Assembly: GCA_014650475.1 (NCBI GenBank)
Contig: BMVA01000002.1
Location: forward strand, 496,001 to 560,000
Reading direction: 5' to 3'
DNA from: Streptomyces albogriseolus
GTDB taxonomy: Bacteria; Actinomycetota; Actinomycetes; Streptomycetales; Streptomycetaceae
Length of the DNA: 64,000 nt
In this document: piece after piece, positions 1 through 9,070 of the stretch
Layout: each line of letters starts with the position of its first letter
Numbering within the stretch: the first letter of the stretch is position 1
The notes under the pieces: generated by a model
Database searches by the model: none
Told to the model about the DNA's origin: nothing
Seen by the model: the letters and a program-made list of their open reading frames with translations, nothing else
Program-made: the position numbers and the translations under genes

Positions 1-340
1 CGGTGACGAGCTCCTGGTACCGGTCCTTGTCGCTGAGCGCGAGGTCGACCGCCTCGATCGGACCGAGCTGCGCGCTGATCGCGACGATGACGACGGGGAA
101 CACCAGTCGCATGCCGAAGACGGCGATCAGGATGCCGATGGTGAGGAAGATCTTCTGCCAGAAGGCATTCATCTTCTTCAGGATCCCGGCGTTGACCACC
201 GCGTTGTCGAAGGACAGCGAAATCTCGAGGATCGAGAGGATCGCCACGATTCCGAAGGCGGTCCACCCCCCGAAGAGGAATGCTGCGACCAGGCCGAGCG
301 CGGTCACCGCGAACGACCAGCCGAAGGTTTTCAGAACCAC
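1..340 (-). CDS. DUF475 / TerC-like integral membrane protein (3' end outside window)
   Basis: The gene starts with GTG at 340 and runs off the left edge, so only the first 113 residues are visible. The codon before the GTG but one is a stop, so this is the only possible start. The fragment begins MVLKTFGWSFAVTALGLVAA and has hydrophobic segments at about residues 5-22, 26-40 and 60-85. Between the first two and the third lies LEISLSFDNAVVNAGILKKM. The E...FDNAVV signature is typical of the DUF475/TerC family, whose acidic residues in membrane helices are thought to bind metal ions. It lies next to two terD genes, which fits a metal or tellurite stress module. No clear ribosome binding site precedes the start. 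The family call is confident; the function is inferred. Confidence 0.8.
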   Translation of the reverse strand, partial: MVLKTFGWSFAVTALGLVAAFLFGGWTAFGIVAILSILEISLSFDNAVVNAGILKKMNAFWQKIFLTIGILIAVFGMRLVFPVVIVAISAQLGPIEAVDLALSDKDRYQELVT

Positions 341-389
341 TGGCTACCCCATGTGTGTGTACGGGTCTCCCCCGCCCGCCGTGGCGGCT

Positions 390-965
390 TTACGAAACGT
401 TGACCCCGAAGTCTAGAGCGATGCCCCGCAGACCCGACGCGTACCCCTGTCCTACTGCACGGAACTTCCACTCGCCCTGGTAGCGGTACAGCTCGCCGAA
501 GATCATCGCTGTCTCCGTGGAGGCGTCCTCGCTGAGGTCGTAGCGGGCGAGCTCCTGGCCGTCCGCCTGGTTCACCACGCGGATGAAGGCGTTGCTGACC
601 TGGCCGAAGGTCTGGCCGCGCTCGTCCGCCATATGGATGGAGACCGGGAAGACGATCTTGTCGCACTGCGACGGCACCTTGGACAGGTCCACCAGCAGGG
701 ACTCGTCGTCGCCCTCGCCCTCACCGGTGAGGTTGTCACCGGTGTGCTCCACGGAGCCGTCGGGGCTCTTGAGCTGGTTGTAGAAGACGAACCACTCGTC
801 CCCCATGACCCGGCCGCCGCTGCACATCAGCGCACTGGCGTCGAGGTCGAAGTCGGCGCCCGTGGTGGAGCGCGCGTCCCAGCCGAGCCCGACCATCACC
901 TGCGTGAGGTTGGGTGCGGCCTTGGACAGGGAGACGTTTCCCCCTTTGGCAAGCGTGACGCCCAT
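390..965 (-). CDS. terD: TerD-family tellurium resistance / stress protein (copy 1)
   Basis: This 191-residue protein begins [20 protein letters not shown], the usual TerD opening. The ATG at 965 was chosen because homologues start there and a purine-rich GGAGGGGG lies about 10 bases upstream; a longer in-frame extension has no family similarity. Acidic motifs near [21 protein letters not shown] and YDLSEDAS match calcium-binding positions of the TerD beta-sandwich. The copy at 1117-1692 has the same length and is very similar, so this is a tandem duplication. TerD proteins are cytosolic, bind Ca2+, and are linked to tellurite, oxidative and envelope stress; in Streptomyces they also affect differentiation. 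The neighbouring TerC-like gene supports a shared stress role. Direct biochemical activity is unknown. Confidence 0.93.
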   Translation of the reverse strand: MGVTLAKGGNVSLSKAAPNLTQVMVGLGWDARSTTGADFDLDASALMCSGGRVMGDEWFVFYNQLKSPDGSVEHTGDNLTGEGEGDDESLLVDLSKVPSQCDKIVFPVSIHMADERGQTFGQVSNAFIRVVNQADGQELARYDLSEDASTETAMIFGELYRYQGEWKFRAVGQGYASGLRGIALDFGVNVS

Positions 966-1116
966 GATGCTGGTCCCCCTCCGGGTGGTGTTTCCAGGTG
1001 GTCCTGCACTCCCCCGCGAGGGGGCGTCCCCGGGCGCCGCACGCGGCATGCGCGCGACGCCCGGGCGGTGGCCGTACGGGACGGCCGCTCGGGTCTGTAC
1101 CCGGGACGTGCCCCTC

Positions 1117-1692
1117 TCAGACGTTCACGCCGAAGTCCTGCGCGATGCCGCGCAGGCCGGAGGCGTAGCCCTGGCCGATGGCACGGAACTTCCACTCCGC
1201 GCCGTGGCGGTACAGCTCGCCGAAGACCATGGCGGTCTCGGTCGAGGCGTCCTCCGACAGGTCGTAACGGGCGATCTCGGCGCCGCCGGCCTGGTTGACG
1301 ACGCGGATGAACGCGTTGCGCACCTGGCCGAAGGACTGCTGGCGGTTCTCGGCGTCGTAGATGGAGACCGGGAAGACGATCTTCTCCACGTCGGCCGGGA
1401 CGGTGGCCAGGTTGACCTTGATCTGCTCGTCGTCGCCCTCGCCCTCACCGGTGAGGTTGTCACCGGTGTGCTCGACGGAGCCGTCGGGGCTCTTGAGGTT
1501 GTTGAAGAAGACGAAGTGCGCGTCGCTGGCGACCTTGCCCGAGCTGTTCAGCAGGAGGGCGCTGGCGTCCAGGTCGAAGTCGGTGCCGGTCGTGGTACGG
1601 ACGTCCCACCCCAGTCCGACGATGACCGCGGTCAGGCCCGGCGCCTCCTTGCTCAGCGATACGTTGCCGCCCTTGCTGAGGCTGACTCCCAC
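1117..1692 (-). CDS. terD: TerD-family tellurium resistance / stress protein (copy 2)
   Basis: This 191-residue TerD paralogue is in the same orientation as copy 1, with about 150 bases between them. The start is GTG at 1692, preceded by a strong GGGAGGA ribosome binding site six bases away; an upstream in-frame extension lacks one. The start [18 protein letters not shown], the [10 protein letters not shown] segment, the acidic GEGEGDDEQ loop and the C-terminal [15 protein letters not shown] follow copy 1 closely. The mid-region differs (for example [13 protein letters not shown] against [12 protein letters not shown]), so the copies are diverged duplicates rather than a recent repeat. The calcium-binding role comes from the family. 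The gap between the copies is large enough for a separate promoter. Confidence 0.93.
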   Translation of the reverse strand: MGVSLSKGGNVSLSKEAPGLTAVIVGLGWDVRTTTGTDFDLDASALLLNSSGKVASDAHFVFFNNLKSPDGSVEHTGDNLTGEGEGDDEQIKVNLATVPADVEKIVFPVSIYDAENRQQSFGQVRNAFIRVVNQAGGAEIARYDLSEDASTETAMVFGELYRHGAEWKFRAIGQGYASGLRGIAQDFGVNV

Positions 1693-1804
1693 GAGTCCTC
1701 CCTTGGTGTCCCGGGGGCGGGATGCCCCGTTGTGCATGGATGTCGGATCAACGAGTCGATCCTAGTGACGGGTTCCCCGGACCCGCAGGCCCTGGGACGG
1801 ACGT

Positions 1805-2263
1805 TCACAGGGTGTCGAGCGCCGCGAGGTACTCGCCGGGGTCACGGGCGTCCGCCATGCCGCTGCTCACGGTGGCGCGCACGACGCCCTGCCGGTCGAT
1901 CACGAAGGTTCCCCGCACCGCGCAGCCCTTGTCCTCGTCGAAGACGCCGTAGGCGCGCGAGACGTTGCCGTGCGGCCAGAAGTCGCTGAGCAGCGGGAAG
2001 GGAAGATCCTCCTGCTCGCCGAAGACGCGCAGGGTGTGGATGGAGTCGTTGGAGACGGCGAGCACCTCGGCGCCGCGCTCGGCGAACTGCTCCAGCCGGT
2101 CGCGGATCTCGCTCAGCTCGCCGGTGCAGACACCGGTGAAGGCGAACGGGTAGAAGAGCAGCACGACGTGTCTGTGCCCGCGGAAGTCGGACAGACGCAC
2201 CGGGGCGCCGTGGTTGTCCTTGAGTTCGAAGTCGGGGGCCTGCTCTCCGACCGGGATCGTCAT
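1805..2263 (-). CDS. ahpE: AhpE-type one-cysteine peroxiredoxin
   Basis: This is a cytosolic thiol peroxidase of 152 residues, the usual length of the AhpE/BCP-like group. The peroxidatic site FYPFAFTGVCTGEL holds the Thr43 and Cys46 of the P-x-x-x-T-x-x-C motif. A second cysteine occurs in EDKGCAVRGTF, so an intramolecular resolving step cannot be excluded, although AhpE normally works as a one-cysteine enzyme. The start MTIPVGEQAPDF at 2263 was preferred over a longer form because a GAGG motif lies six bases upstream. It is followed 117 bases away by the terD pair and preceded by the DUF3052 gene. The order ahpE, DUF3052, aceE is also found in Mycobacterium, which supports the assignment. 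Confidence 0.9.
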   Translation of the reverse strand: MTIPVGEQAPDFELKDNHGAPVRLSDFRGHRHVVLLFYPFAFTGVCTGELSEIRDRLEQFAERGAEVLAVSNDSIHTLRVFGEQEDLPFPLLSDFWPHGNVSRAYGVFDEDKGCAVRGTFVIDRQGVVRATVSSGMADARDPGEYLAALDTL

Positions 2264-2380
2264 CGTCGTCCTCGTCCCTCCGGGGTGGTGCCGTGCGACC
2301 ACCCTACGCAGGCCGGACGAGGGTCCCGCGAACGGGCCGACGCGTGCGACGCACGTCGCCGCCGGCCCGTCCGGGGTGTG

Positions 2381-2818
2381 TCACCGCTTCGACTTGGCGG
2401 CCTTCGGGGTCGCCAGCCGGCTGCCGCTCCAGTCCTTGCCCACGCTGACGCTCTTGGACGCCGTCAGGCCCGCCGTGGTGGCGGCCTCCGAGATGTCGCT
2501 CGGCTCGACGTAGCCGTCCCGGCCGGTCTTCGGCGTGAGCAGCAGGATCGCGCCGCCCTCTTCGATGTACGTGGTGGCATCCACCAGCGCATCCGTCAGG
2601 TCGCCGTCGTCGTCGCGGAACCACAGCACAACGGCGTCGGCCACGTCGTCGTAGTCCTCGTCGACAAGGTCGCTCTCGATGACGCCCTCGATGGCCTCGC
2701 GGAGCTCCTGGTCGACGTCGTCGTCGTAGCCGATCTCCTGGACCACCTGCCCGGGCTGGAACCCCAGCCTGGCGGCAGGGTTCGTCCGCTCCTCCGCGTG
2801 GTCCGCGGTCGCGCTCAC
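2381..2818 (-). CDS. DUF3052 family protein, function unknown
   Basis: This is a 145-residue acidic cytosolic protein. The GTG at 2818 was chosen because a perfect AGGAGG lies six bases upstream. The core GFQPGQVVQEIGYDDDVDQ followed by LVDEDYDDVADAVVLWFRDDD is the DUF3052 signature; a lysine-rich tail ends in KAAKSKR. The gene is transcribed divergently from aceE across a 403-base gap. A homologue sits between ahpE and aceE in mycobacteria, so the linkage is old, but no molecular function is established. It could modulate pyruvate dehydrogenase or an oxidative stress response; that is inference from neighbours only. Confidence 0.85.
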   Translation of the reverse strand: MSATADHAEERTNPAARLGFQPGQVVQEIGYDDDVDQELREAIEGVIESDLVDEDYDDVADAVVLWFRDDDGDLTDALVDATTYIEEGGAILLLTPKTGRDGYVEPSDISEAATTAGLTASKSVSVGKDWSGSRLATPKAAKSKR

Positions 2819-3221
2819 GGGTTGCCTCCTGATCATGTCTTGGGAATATCTCAGCCACGCGCGTGCGCGAAGCATTGGCCGTAGTCCACACGGGCGGGAC
2901 GGATCGCGCAAGTACCCGGCCGTGCGGACCGCCGAAACGGTGACGATCCTGGCCGGGTCACCGCAACTCCGCGCGCCCCGTCCTCGTCACCAGTGATGGA
3001 CACCACACCTTTGTGCCCCGTTTGGGCGTTTGGGAACCGTCTGTGGGTACGAGACTCGCATGTGCTCGCCCCTTGCCTCACCGTACCGGCCTGGCCGTGG
3101 GATTACCTCTCGGTAGAGATGACGTCCGCGGCCGCGGGGTGGAGCATGGGAGCGGCGCACACCGGGCCGTGGCGAGTGAGGCGACGGCCCGTCCACGGCC
3201 CTCCGACAGGTAAGGAACAGC
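2819..3221. promoter_or_regulatory. Divergent promoter region between DUF3052 gene and aceE
   Basis: This 403-base gap has no supportable gene. It holds the AGGAGG ribosome site of the minus-strand gene (about 2824-2829) and an AAGGA-like site before aceE (about 3211-3218). A less GC-rich tract at about 2995-3115 is the likely promoter area for aceE. It contains short dyads, such as CTCT-CGGT-AGAG near 3107-3118, but no -35/-10 pair strong enough to assign. Confidence 0.5.
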
Positions 3222-5969
3222 GTGGCTTCCGCATCCGACCGCAGCCCGATCATCATTGGCGGCCTTCCGAGTCAGGTTCCTGACTTCGACCCCGAGGAAA
3301 CCCAGGAGTGGCTCGACTCCCTCGACGCCGCGGTCGACGAGCGCGGCCGGGAGCGGGCCCGTTATCTGATGCTGCGGCTGATCGAGCGTGCCCGCGCCCG
3401 GCGCGTGGCCGTGCCCGAGATGCGCAGCACGGACTACGTCAACACGATCCCCACCCGGGCCGAGCCGTTCTTCCCGGGCAACGAGGAGATCGAACGCAAG
3501 ATCCTCAACGCGACCCGCTGGAACGCCGCCGTGATGGTCTCGCGCGCCCAGCGCCCGGGCATCGGGGTGGGCGGCCACATCGCGACGTTCGCGTCCTCCG
3601 CGTCGCTGTACGACGTGGGCTTCAACCACTTCTTCCGCGGCAAGGACGAGGGCGACGGCGGCGACCAGGTCTTCTTCCAGGGGCACGCCTCGCCGGGCAT
3701 CTACGCCCGCGCGTACCTGCTGGACCGGCTGAGCGAGCGGCACCTGGACGGGTTCCGCCAGGAGAAGTCGGCGGCGCCGTACGCGCTGTCGTCGTACCCG
3801 CATCCGCGGTCGATGCCGGACTTCTGGGAGTTCCCGACGGTGTCGATGGGCCTCGGCCCGATCGGCGCCATCTACCAGGCGCGGATGAACCGCTACATGC
3901 ACGCGCGGGGCATCGCGGACACCTCGAAGTCGCATGTGTGGGCGTTCCTCGGCGACGGCGAGATGGACGAGCCGGAGTCGCTGGGCCAGCTGAGCATCGC
4001 CGCGCGCGAGGGTCTGGACAACCTGACCTTCGTGGTCAACTGCAACCTGCAGCGGCTGGACGGCCCGGTGCGCGGCAACGGAAAGATCATCCAGGAGCTG
4101 GAGTCGGTCTTCCGCGGCGCCGGCTGGAACGTGATCAAGCTCGTCTGGGACCGCACCTGGGACCCGCTGCTGGCCCAGGACCGCGACGGCGTGCTGGTGA
4201 ACAAGATGAACACCACGCCGGACGGGCAGTTCCAGACGTACGCCACGGAGACCGGCGCGTACATCCGTCAGCACTTCTTCGGCGACGACCACCGGCTGCG
4301 CGCGATGGTCGAGGGCATGACCGACGACCAGATCCTGCACCTGGGGCGCGGCGGCCACGACCACCGCAAGATCTACGCGGCGTACAAGGCGGCGGTGGAG
4401 CACAAGGGCCAGCCGACGGTCATCCTGGCGAAGACCATCAAGGGCTGGACGCTCGGCCCGAACTTCGAGGGCCGCAACGCCACGCACCAGATGAAGAAGC
4501 TGACGGTCGACGATCTGAAGCACTTCCGGGACCGGCTGCACCTGCCGATCCCGGACAAGGACCTGGAGTCGGGTCTGCCGCCCTACTACCACCCGGGGCC
4601 GGACTCGGAGGAACTCCAGTACATGCACGACCGCCGCCGGTCCCTCGGCGGGTACGTGCCGACCCGGGTGGTGCGCGGAAAGCCGCTGGCGCTGCCGGAG
4701 GACAAGACGTACGCGAGTGTGAAGAAGGGCTCGGGCCAGCAGTCCATCGCGACGACCATGGCCTTTGTGCGGCTCCTCAAGGACCTCATGCGGGACAAGG
4801 AGATCGGCCGCCGGTTCGTGCTGATCGCGCCGGACGAGTACCGCACGTTCGGCATGGACTCGTTCTTCCCGAGTGCGAAGATCTACAACCCGCTCGGCCA
4901 GCAGTACGAGGCGGTGGACCGGGAACTGCTGCTCGCCTACAAGGAGTCGCCGCAGGGGCAGATGCTGCACGACGGCATCTCCGAGGCGGGCTGCACGGCC
5001 TCGCTGATCGCGGCGGGCTCGGCGTACGCCACGCACGGCGAACCGCTGATCCCGGTGTACGTCTTCTACTCGATGTTCGGGTTCCAGCGCACCGGTGACC
5101 AGTTCTGGCAGATGGCCGACCAGCTGGCGCGCGGTTTCGTGCTCGGCGCGACCGCGGGGCGGACCACGCTGACCGGCGAGGGTCTCCAGCACGCCGACGG
5201 TCACTCGCAGTTGCTCGCCTCGACCAACCCGGCGTGCGTCGCGTACGACCCGGCGTTCGGCTACGAGATCGCGCACATCGTGCAGGACGGACTGCGCCGG
5301 ATGTACGGCTCGTCGGAGGAACACCCGCACGGCGAGGACGTCTTCTACTACCTGACGGTCTACAACGAGCCCATCCAGCACCCCGCGGAGCCGGAGAACG
5401 TGGACGTCGAGGGCATCCTCAAGGGCCTGTACCGCTTCAGCGAGGGCACCTCGGGCTCGCTGCCGGCGCAGATCCTGGCGTCCGGCGTCGCGCTGCCGTG
5501 GGCGGTCGAGGCGCAGAAGATCCTCGCGGAGGAGTGGAACGTCAAGGCGGACGTCTGGTCGGCGACCTCCTGGAACGAGCTGCGGCGCGACGCGGTGGAG
5601 TGCGAGCGGCACAACCTGCTGCACCCGGAGGAGGAGCAGCGCACCCCGTACGTGACGCGCAAGCTGGCGTCGGCGCAGGGGCCGGTGGTGGCGGTGTCCG
5701 ACTGGATGCGGTCGGTGCCGGACCAGATCGCGCGCTGGGTGCCGGGGACCTACCAGTCGCTGGGCGCGGACGGCTTCGGCTTCGCGGACACGCGCGGGGC
5801 GGCGCGGCGGTTCTTCCACATCGACGCGCAGTCGGTCGTGCTGGCGGTGCTGACGGAGCTGGCGCGTGAGGGGCATCTGGACCGCTCGGTGCTGAAGCAG
5901 GCGATCGACCGGTACCAGCTGCTGGACGTGGCGGCCGCGGACCCGGGGGCGGCGGGCGGCGACGCGTAG
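3222..5969 (+). CDS. aceE: Pyruvate dehydrogenase E1 component, homodimeric type
   Basis: AceE decarboxylates pyruvate using thiamine diphosphate and passes the acetyl group to the E2 lipoyl domain, feeding acetyl-CoA to the citrate cycle and fatty acid synthesis. At 915 residues it has the length of the single-chain AceE family rather than the alpha2beta2 type. The thiamine diphosphate/Mg motif starts with GDGEMDEPE near residue 244 and ends with [17 protein letters not shown]. Other family blocks are [13 protein letters not shown] near residue 150 and a C-terminal transketolase domain with [12 protein letters not shown]. The start is GTG at 3222, after a purine-rich AGGTAAGGAACA. It stands alone without E2/E3 genes, as is usual in actinobacteria. 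A strong terminator-like hairpin follows at 6098. Confidence 0.97.
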   Translation: MASASDRSPIIIGGLPSQVPDFDPEETQEWLDSLDAAVDERGRERARYLMLRLIERARARRVAVPEMRSTDYVNTIPTRAEPFFPGNEEIERKILNATRWNAAVMVSRAQRPGIGVGGHIATFASSASLYDVGFNHFFRGKDEGDGGDQVFFQGHASPGIYARAYLLDRLSERHLDGFRQEKSAAPYALSSYPHPRSMPDFWEFPTVSMGLGPIGAIYQARMNRYMHARGIADTSKSHVWAFLGDGEMDEPESLGQLSIAAREGLDNLTFVVNCNLQRLDGPVRGNGKIIQELESVFRGAGWNVIKLVWDRTWDPLLAQDRDGVLVNKMNTTPDGQFQTYATETGAYIRQHFFGDDHRLRAMVEGMTDDQILHLGRGGHDHRKIYAAYKAAVEHKGQPTVILAKTIKGWTLGPNFEGRNATHQMKKLTVDDLKHFRDRLHLPIPDKDLESGLPPYYHPGPDSEELQYMHDRRRSLGGYVPTRVVRGKPLALPEDKTYASVKKGSGQQSIATTMAFVRLLKDLMRDKEIGRRFVLIAPDEYRTFGMDSFFPSAKIYNPLGQQYEAVDRELLLAYKESPQGQMLHDGISEAGCTASLIAAGSAYATHGEPLIPVYVFYSMFGFQRTGDQFWQMADQLARGFVLGATAGRTTLTGEGLQHADGHSQLLASTNPACVAYDPAFGYEIAHIVQDGLRRMYGSSEEHPHGEDVFYYLTVYNEPIQHPAEPENVDVEGILKGLYRFSEGTSGSLPAQILASGVALPWAVEAQKILAEEWNVKADVWSATSWNELRRDAVECERHNLLHPEEEQRTPYVTRKLASAQGPVVAVSDWMRSVPDQIARWVPGTYQSLGADGFGFADTRGAARRFFHIDAQSVVLAVLTELAREGHLDRSVLKQAIDRYQLLDVAAADPGAAGGDA

Positions 5970-6097
5970 CGCCTCCGGCGGGGGCGAGGGGGCGGGGGCG
6001 CCACCCGGGGCGGTGGGGCGGCCACGGGTGCGTTCGGACCGATCGCGCAGTTCCCCGCGCCCCTGGGGGGCTGTCCCACCGCCGGCCCGGAAGCGCG

Positions 6098-6133
6098 GAG
6101 GGGGCCTCCGGCTGGTTCGCCGGAGGCCCCCTC
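6098..6133. terminator. Bidirectional terminator between aceE and the DUF4190-like gene
   Basis: A perfect 14-base-pair stem (6098-6111 with 6120-6133) encloses an 8-base loop. It lies between two convergent genes, so it can serve both. Confidence 0.8.
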
Positions 6134-6152
6134 ACTGGTGCTGTCCGCCGGG

Positions 6153-6458
6153 TCAGAGCATGCCGTAACCCGAACCGGTCGCTCCGGCCAGGAAGATCAG
6201 GGCCAGGAGCGTGTCGATGGCGCCGAGGACCAGGGCGATCAGGGCCGGCGCCGAACGGGAGCCCGCCCAGCTGCGGCCCATGGCCAGCCAGCCGCACACC
6301 ATCGCCACCGGTCCGAGCACGATGCCCAGGACGAAGAAACCGGCGACGGCGCAGATGGCTCCGATGATCCCGAGCGTCGCGCGATCCGGCCCGGACCGTG
6401 ACCACGTCCGGCCACGAGTGCGGGGGTGCCTGCGCGTTCCGTGTCCGAAGCTCGCCAT
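6153..6458 (-). CDS. Small membrane protein, DUF4190-like
   Basis: This 101-residue protein has a basic N-terminus (HGTRRHPRTRGR) followed by two hydrophobic segments at about residues 29-55 and 69-95. The first contains AVAGFFVLGIVLGPVAMVCG; the second, ALIALVLGAIDTLLALIFLA. This hairpin layout, with G-x-LA-MG between the helices, matches the small DUF4190 family common in Streptomyces. The start is the second of two adjacent ATG codons (6458), which lies six bases after AGGGAG; the first ATG at 6461 is possible. No function is known for the family. It converges with aceE and is followed by a strong hairpin. Confidence 0.7.
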   Translation of the reverse strand: MASFGHGTRRHPRTRGRTWSRSGPDRATLGIIGAICAVAGFFVLGIVLGPVAMVCGWLAMGRSWAGSRSAPALIALVLGAIDTLLALIFLAGATGSGYGML

Positions 6459-6595
6459 CATCAACTCCCTGATGGGTTGGTTGACATGACGGGTACCCCC
6501 GCTTCCGGACCGGATTCCCCCCACCTGTCGGCCGGACGACCGCCGCGGCGCGCCGCACCCCTCCGGGGGCGCGCCGCAACGGTCCTCACGGCCCG

Positions 6596-8215
6596 TCAGA
6601 TGTGGCCGACGCCCGCGCCCGCCTCCGCGTTCTCACCGCGCTTGGTGAACAGCGCGACCAGGACCGCGACGGCGGCGACCCCGGCGGCGACCAGCGACGC
6701 CAGGCTCATGCCGGAGATGAAGGTGTCGTGGGCGACGTCGGTGATCTTCGCGGCGATCGCCTCGGGGGTGCCCTTGGCCACCGGCGGCACACCGACCTGG
6801 ACCGCCTCGGAGGCCGCGCCGGCCTGTTCCGGCGTCAGCGGCGGCAGCCCGGCCTCCGCCCAGTTGCCCGGCAGGTCGCCGTCCACCTTGGAGGCCATCA
6901 CGGCGCCCAGCACGGCGGTGCCGAGGCTGCCGCCGACCTGCATCGCGGACTGCTGGAGACCGCCGGCCACACCGGACAGCTCCAGCGGCGCGTTGCCCAC
7001 GATGACCTCGGTGGCGCCGACCATGACGGGGGCGAGACCGAGACCGAGCAGCGCGAACCAGACCGACATGGCGAGGCTGCCGGTGCTCTTCTCCAGCGTG
7101 GAGATGCCGTACATGGCGAGCGCGGTGCAGGCCATGCCGAACGCGAGCGGGATCCGCGGGCCGACCTTGGTGATCATCACGCCCGCGAGCGGCGAGCCGA
7201 CGATCATCATGCCGGTGAGCGGCAGCAGATGCAGACCGGCGTCGACCGGGCTGAGGCCGTGCACGTTCTGCAGGTAGAAGGTGACGAAGAACAGGCCGCC
7301 CATGAAGGCGATGGCCATGAGGACCATCAGCACCACACCCGCGGACAGCGGGACGGAGCGGAAGAGGGCCAGCGGGATCAAAGGCTCCTTCACCTTCGTC
7401 TCCCAGAAGGCGAAGACGACGAAGCCGACCACCGAGGCGGCGATGAACGCCCAGGTCCTGCCGTCGCCCCAGCCCCACTCGGGCGCCTTGATGAGCGCCC
7501 ACACCAGGCAGAACATCGCGCCGGACAGCAGGGCGATGCCGGGGATGTCGAAGGAGCGCGGCGCGTTCTCCGCGCGGTGGTCGAGCAGGATCCACACGCC
7601 GAGCGCGACGGCGAGGACGCCGACCGGCACGTTGATGAAGAACACCGACTGCCAGTTGACGTGCTCGACGAGGACGCCGCCGAGGATCGGGCCGCCGGCG
7701 GTGGAGGCGCCGATGACCATGCCCCAGATGCCGATGGCCATGTTGAGCTTCTCGGCGGGGAACGTGGCCCGCAGCAGGCCGAGCGCGGCCGGCATCAGCA
7801 GCGCGCCGAACAGTCCCTGGAGCACACGGAAGACGATGACGAGCGTGATGCTGTCGGACAGGCCGATGGCTCCGGAGGCGGCGGCGAAGCCGACCACGCC
7901 GATGAGGAAGGTCTGCCGGTGACCGAAGCGGTCGCCGAGCTTGCCCGCGGTGATCAGGGAGACCGCGAGGGCGAGGAAGTACGCGTTGGTGATCCACTGG
8001 ACGTCGGCGAGGGTGGCGCCCAGGTCGCTGGCGATGGCCGGGTTGGCGATGGCCACGATGGTGCCGTCCAGGGCCACCATCATGACGCCCACGGCGACGG
8101 TGAACAGCGTGAACCAGGGGTGCCCGCGCAGCCCCTTGCCGGGCGTCGCCTCCGACGGGCCGGCCGGAGGGCCGTCCCCCTGTCCCGCCTTGTCGAGGGT
8201 GGTCTGACTAGTCAT
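6596..8215 (-). CDS. MFS drug exporter, DHA2 family (14 TM)
   Basis: This 539-residue transporter resembles QacA/EmrB-type proton-coupled exporters. After a soluble tail of about 30 residues it shows motif A (LGDRFGHRQTFLIG), the DHA2 opening WFTLFTVAVGVMMVALDGTIV and about 14 hydrophobic segments. It likely exports a toxic or self-made compound. The start ATG at 8215 has no ribosome binding site; TAGCCT ends seven bases before it and TTGTCA lies 18 bases further up, so the mRNA is probably leaderless. A GTCAG-N3-CTGAC dyad lies between these two promoter boxes. The divergent TetR gene at 8327 is the likely repressor. Confidence 0.92.
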   Translation of the reverse strand: MTSQTTLDKAGQGDGPPAGPSEATPGKGLRGHPWFTLFTVAVGVMMVALDGTIVAIANPAIASDLGATLADVQWITNAYFLALAVSLITAGKLGDRFGHRQTFLIGVVGFAAASGAIGLSDSITLVIVFRVLQGLFGALLMPAALGLLRATFPAEKLNMAIGIWGMVIGASTAGGPILGGVLVEHVNWQSVFFINVPVGVLAVALGVWILLDHRAENAPRSFDIPGIALLSGAMFCLVWALIKAPEWGWGDGRTWAFIAASVVGFVVFAFWETKVKEPLIPLALFRSVPLSAGVVLMVLMAIAFMGGLFFVTFYLQNVHGLSPVDAGLHLLPLTGMMIVGSPLAGVMITKVGPRIPLAFGMACTALAMYGISTLEKSTGSLAMSVWFALLGLGLAPVMVGATEVIVGNAPLELSGVAGGLQQSAMQVGGSLGTAVLGAVMASKVDGDLPGNWAEAGLPPLTPEQAGAASEAVQVGVPPVAKGTPEAIAAKITDVAHDTFISGMSLASLVAAGVAAVAVLVALFTKRGENAEAGAGVGHI

Positions 8216-8229
8216 ACGTTCGAGGCTAG

Positions 8230-8277
8230 TGTCAGCCGCTGACACTTGACAAACCATTTCACCAGTCAGTAACTGAC
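8230..8277. promoter_or_regulatory. Two TetR-type operators in the MFS/tetR intergenic region
   Basis: Two dyads share the form GTCAG-N3-CTGAC: TGTCAGCCGCTGACA at 8230-8244 and GTCAGTAACTGAC at 8265-8277. Their centres are 34 bases apart, about three helical turns. The first sits between the putative -35 and -10 of the exporter gene, so occupancy would block polymerase. They are the natural targets of the adjacent TetR protein. Confidence 0.75.
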
Positions 8278-8326
8278 AGGACACGCACCCATAGCCTGAA
8301 CTGGGCAGACGGTTCAAGGAGGAGCC

Positions 8327-9016
8327 ATGGACACGGTCGGGACCGTCGTGGGCGCGCTGCCACGGCCGGGTCTGCGCGAGCGCAAGAAGCAGCGCACCCG
8401 GGACGCCCTGGTCCGGGCCGCCCTGGACCTCATCGCCACGCGCGGATACGACGGCACGACGGTCGACGACATCGCCGCGGCCGTGGACGTCTCCCAGCGC
8501 ACCTTCTTCCGTTACTTCGCCAGCAAGGAGGAGGTCGCGCTGTTCGTGCCGCGCCTGGCGGAACAGCAGATCGCCGAGGCCGTACGCGCCCGCCCGCGCG
8601 ACGAGGCGCCGCTGGAGGCGCTGCGCCGGGCCGTGCTGGACAGCTGGGACGCGATCAACGAGGCGGTCGGCCGGCTCGTCCCGGTGGAGCTGCACATGCG
8701 CGTGTACCGGGTCATCGAGTCCACGCCCGCGCTGCTCGCCGCGCATCTGCGCCGGTCGGCGGAGCTGGAGGAGGAGCTGGCGGGCATCATCGCCGAACGC
8801 GAAGGGCTGGACGTCGACACCGATCCCCGGCCGCGCATCCTGGTGGCCGCGTTCGGCGGGGTGATCCGGGTGGCGGAGCGCCGCTGGTCCGCCGGGGACG
8901 ACCTGAGCACCGAGGCCCTGCGGGAGCTCATGCGGACCTGCCTGGACCATGTCGGCCCGGCCCTCGCCACGAACTGGCGTACGGATGCATCCCTGAATCG
9001 GCACAACGAAACGTGA
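8327..9016 (+). CDS. TetR-family repressor of the divergent MFS exporter
   Basis: This 229-residue protein has a typical TetR N-terminal helix-turn-helix at about residues 23-70: RKKQRTRDALVRAALDLIA, then TTVDDIAAAVDVSQRTFFRY and FASKEE. The remainder is an all-helical ligand and dimer domain of the usual size. ATG at 8327 follows AAGGAGG at a good distance. It is divergent from the exporter gene, and two matching dyads lie in the 111-base gap, the usual arrangement for a repressor controlling an efflux pump and itself. The ligand is unknown. Confidence 0.93.
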   Translation: MDTVGTVVGALPRPGLRERKKQRTRDALVRAALDLIATRGYDGTTVDDIAAAVDVSQRTFFRYFASKEEVALFVPRLAEQQIAEAVRARPRDEAPLEALRRAVLDSWDAINEAVGRLVPVELHMRVYRVIESTPALLAAHLRRSAELEEELAGIIAEREGLDVDTDPRPRILVAAFGGVIRVAERRWSAGDDLSTEALRELMRTCLDHVGPALATNWRTDASLNRHNET

Positions 9017-9070
9017 TCCCGGTCACTGGATTCCCGCGAGACACTCTCGTTCTCCTAGTGTGTCCTCCCA

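Noticed and set aside
3078-5876. 932-residue open frame antisense to aceE
   Set aside because: Low-complexity Arg/Val/Leu/His composition with no family pattern; typical antisense shadow in GC-rich DNA. AceE motifs are on the plus strand.
8216-9004. N-terminal extension of the MFS exporter across tetR
   Set aside because: It would run antisense through the whole tetR gene and its operators; ATG 8215 is at the promoter and matches the family start.
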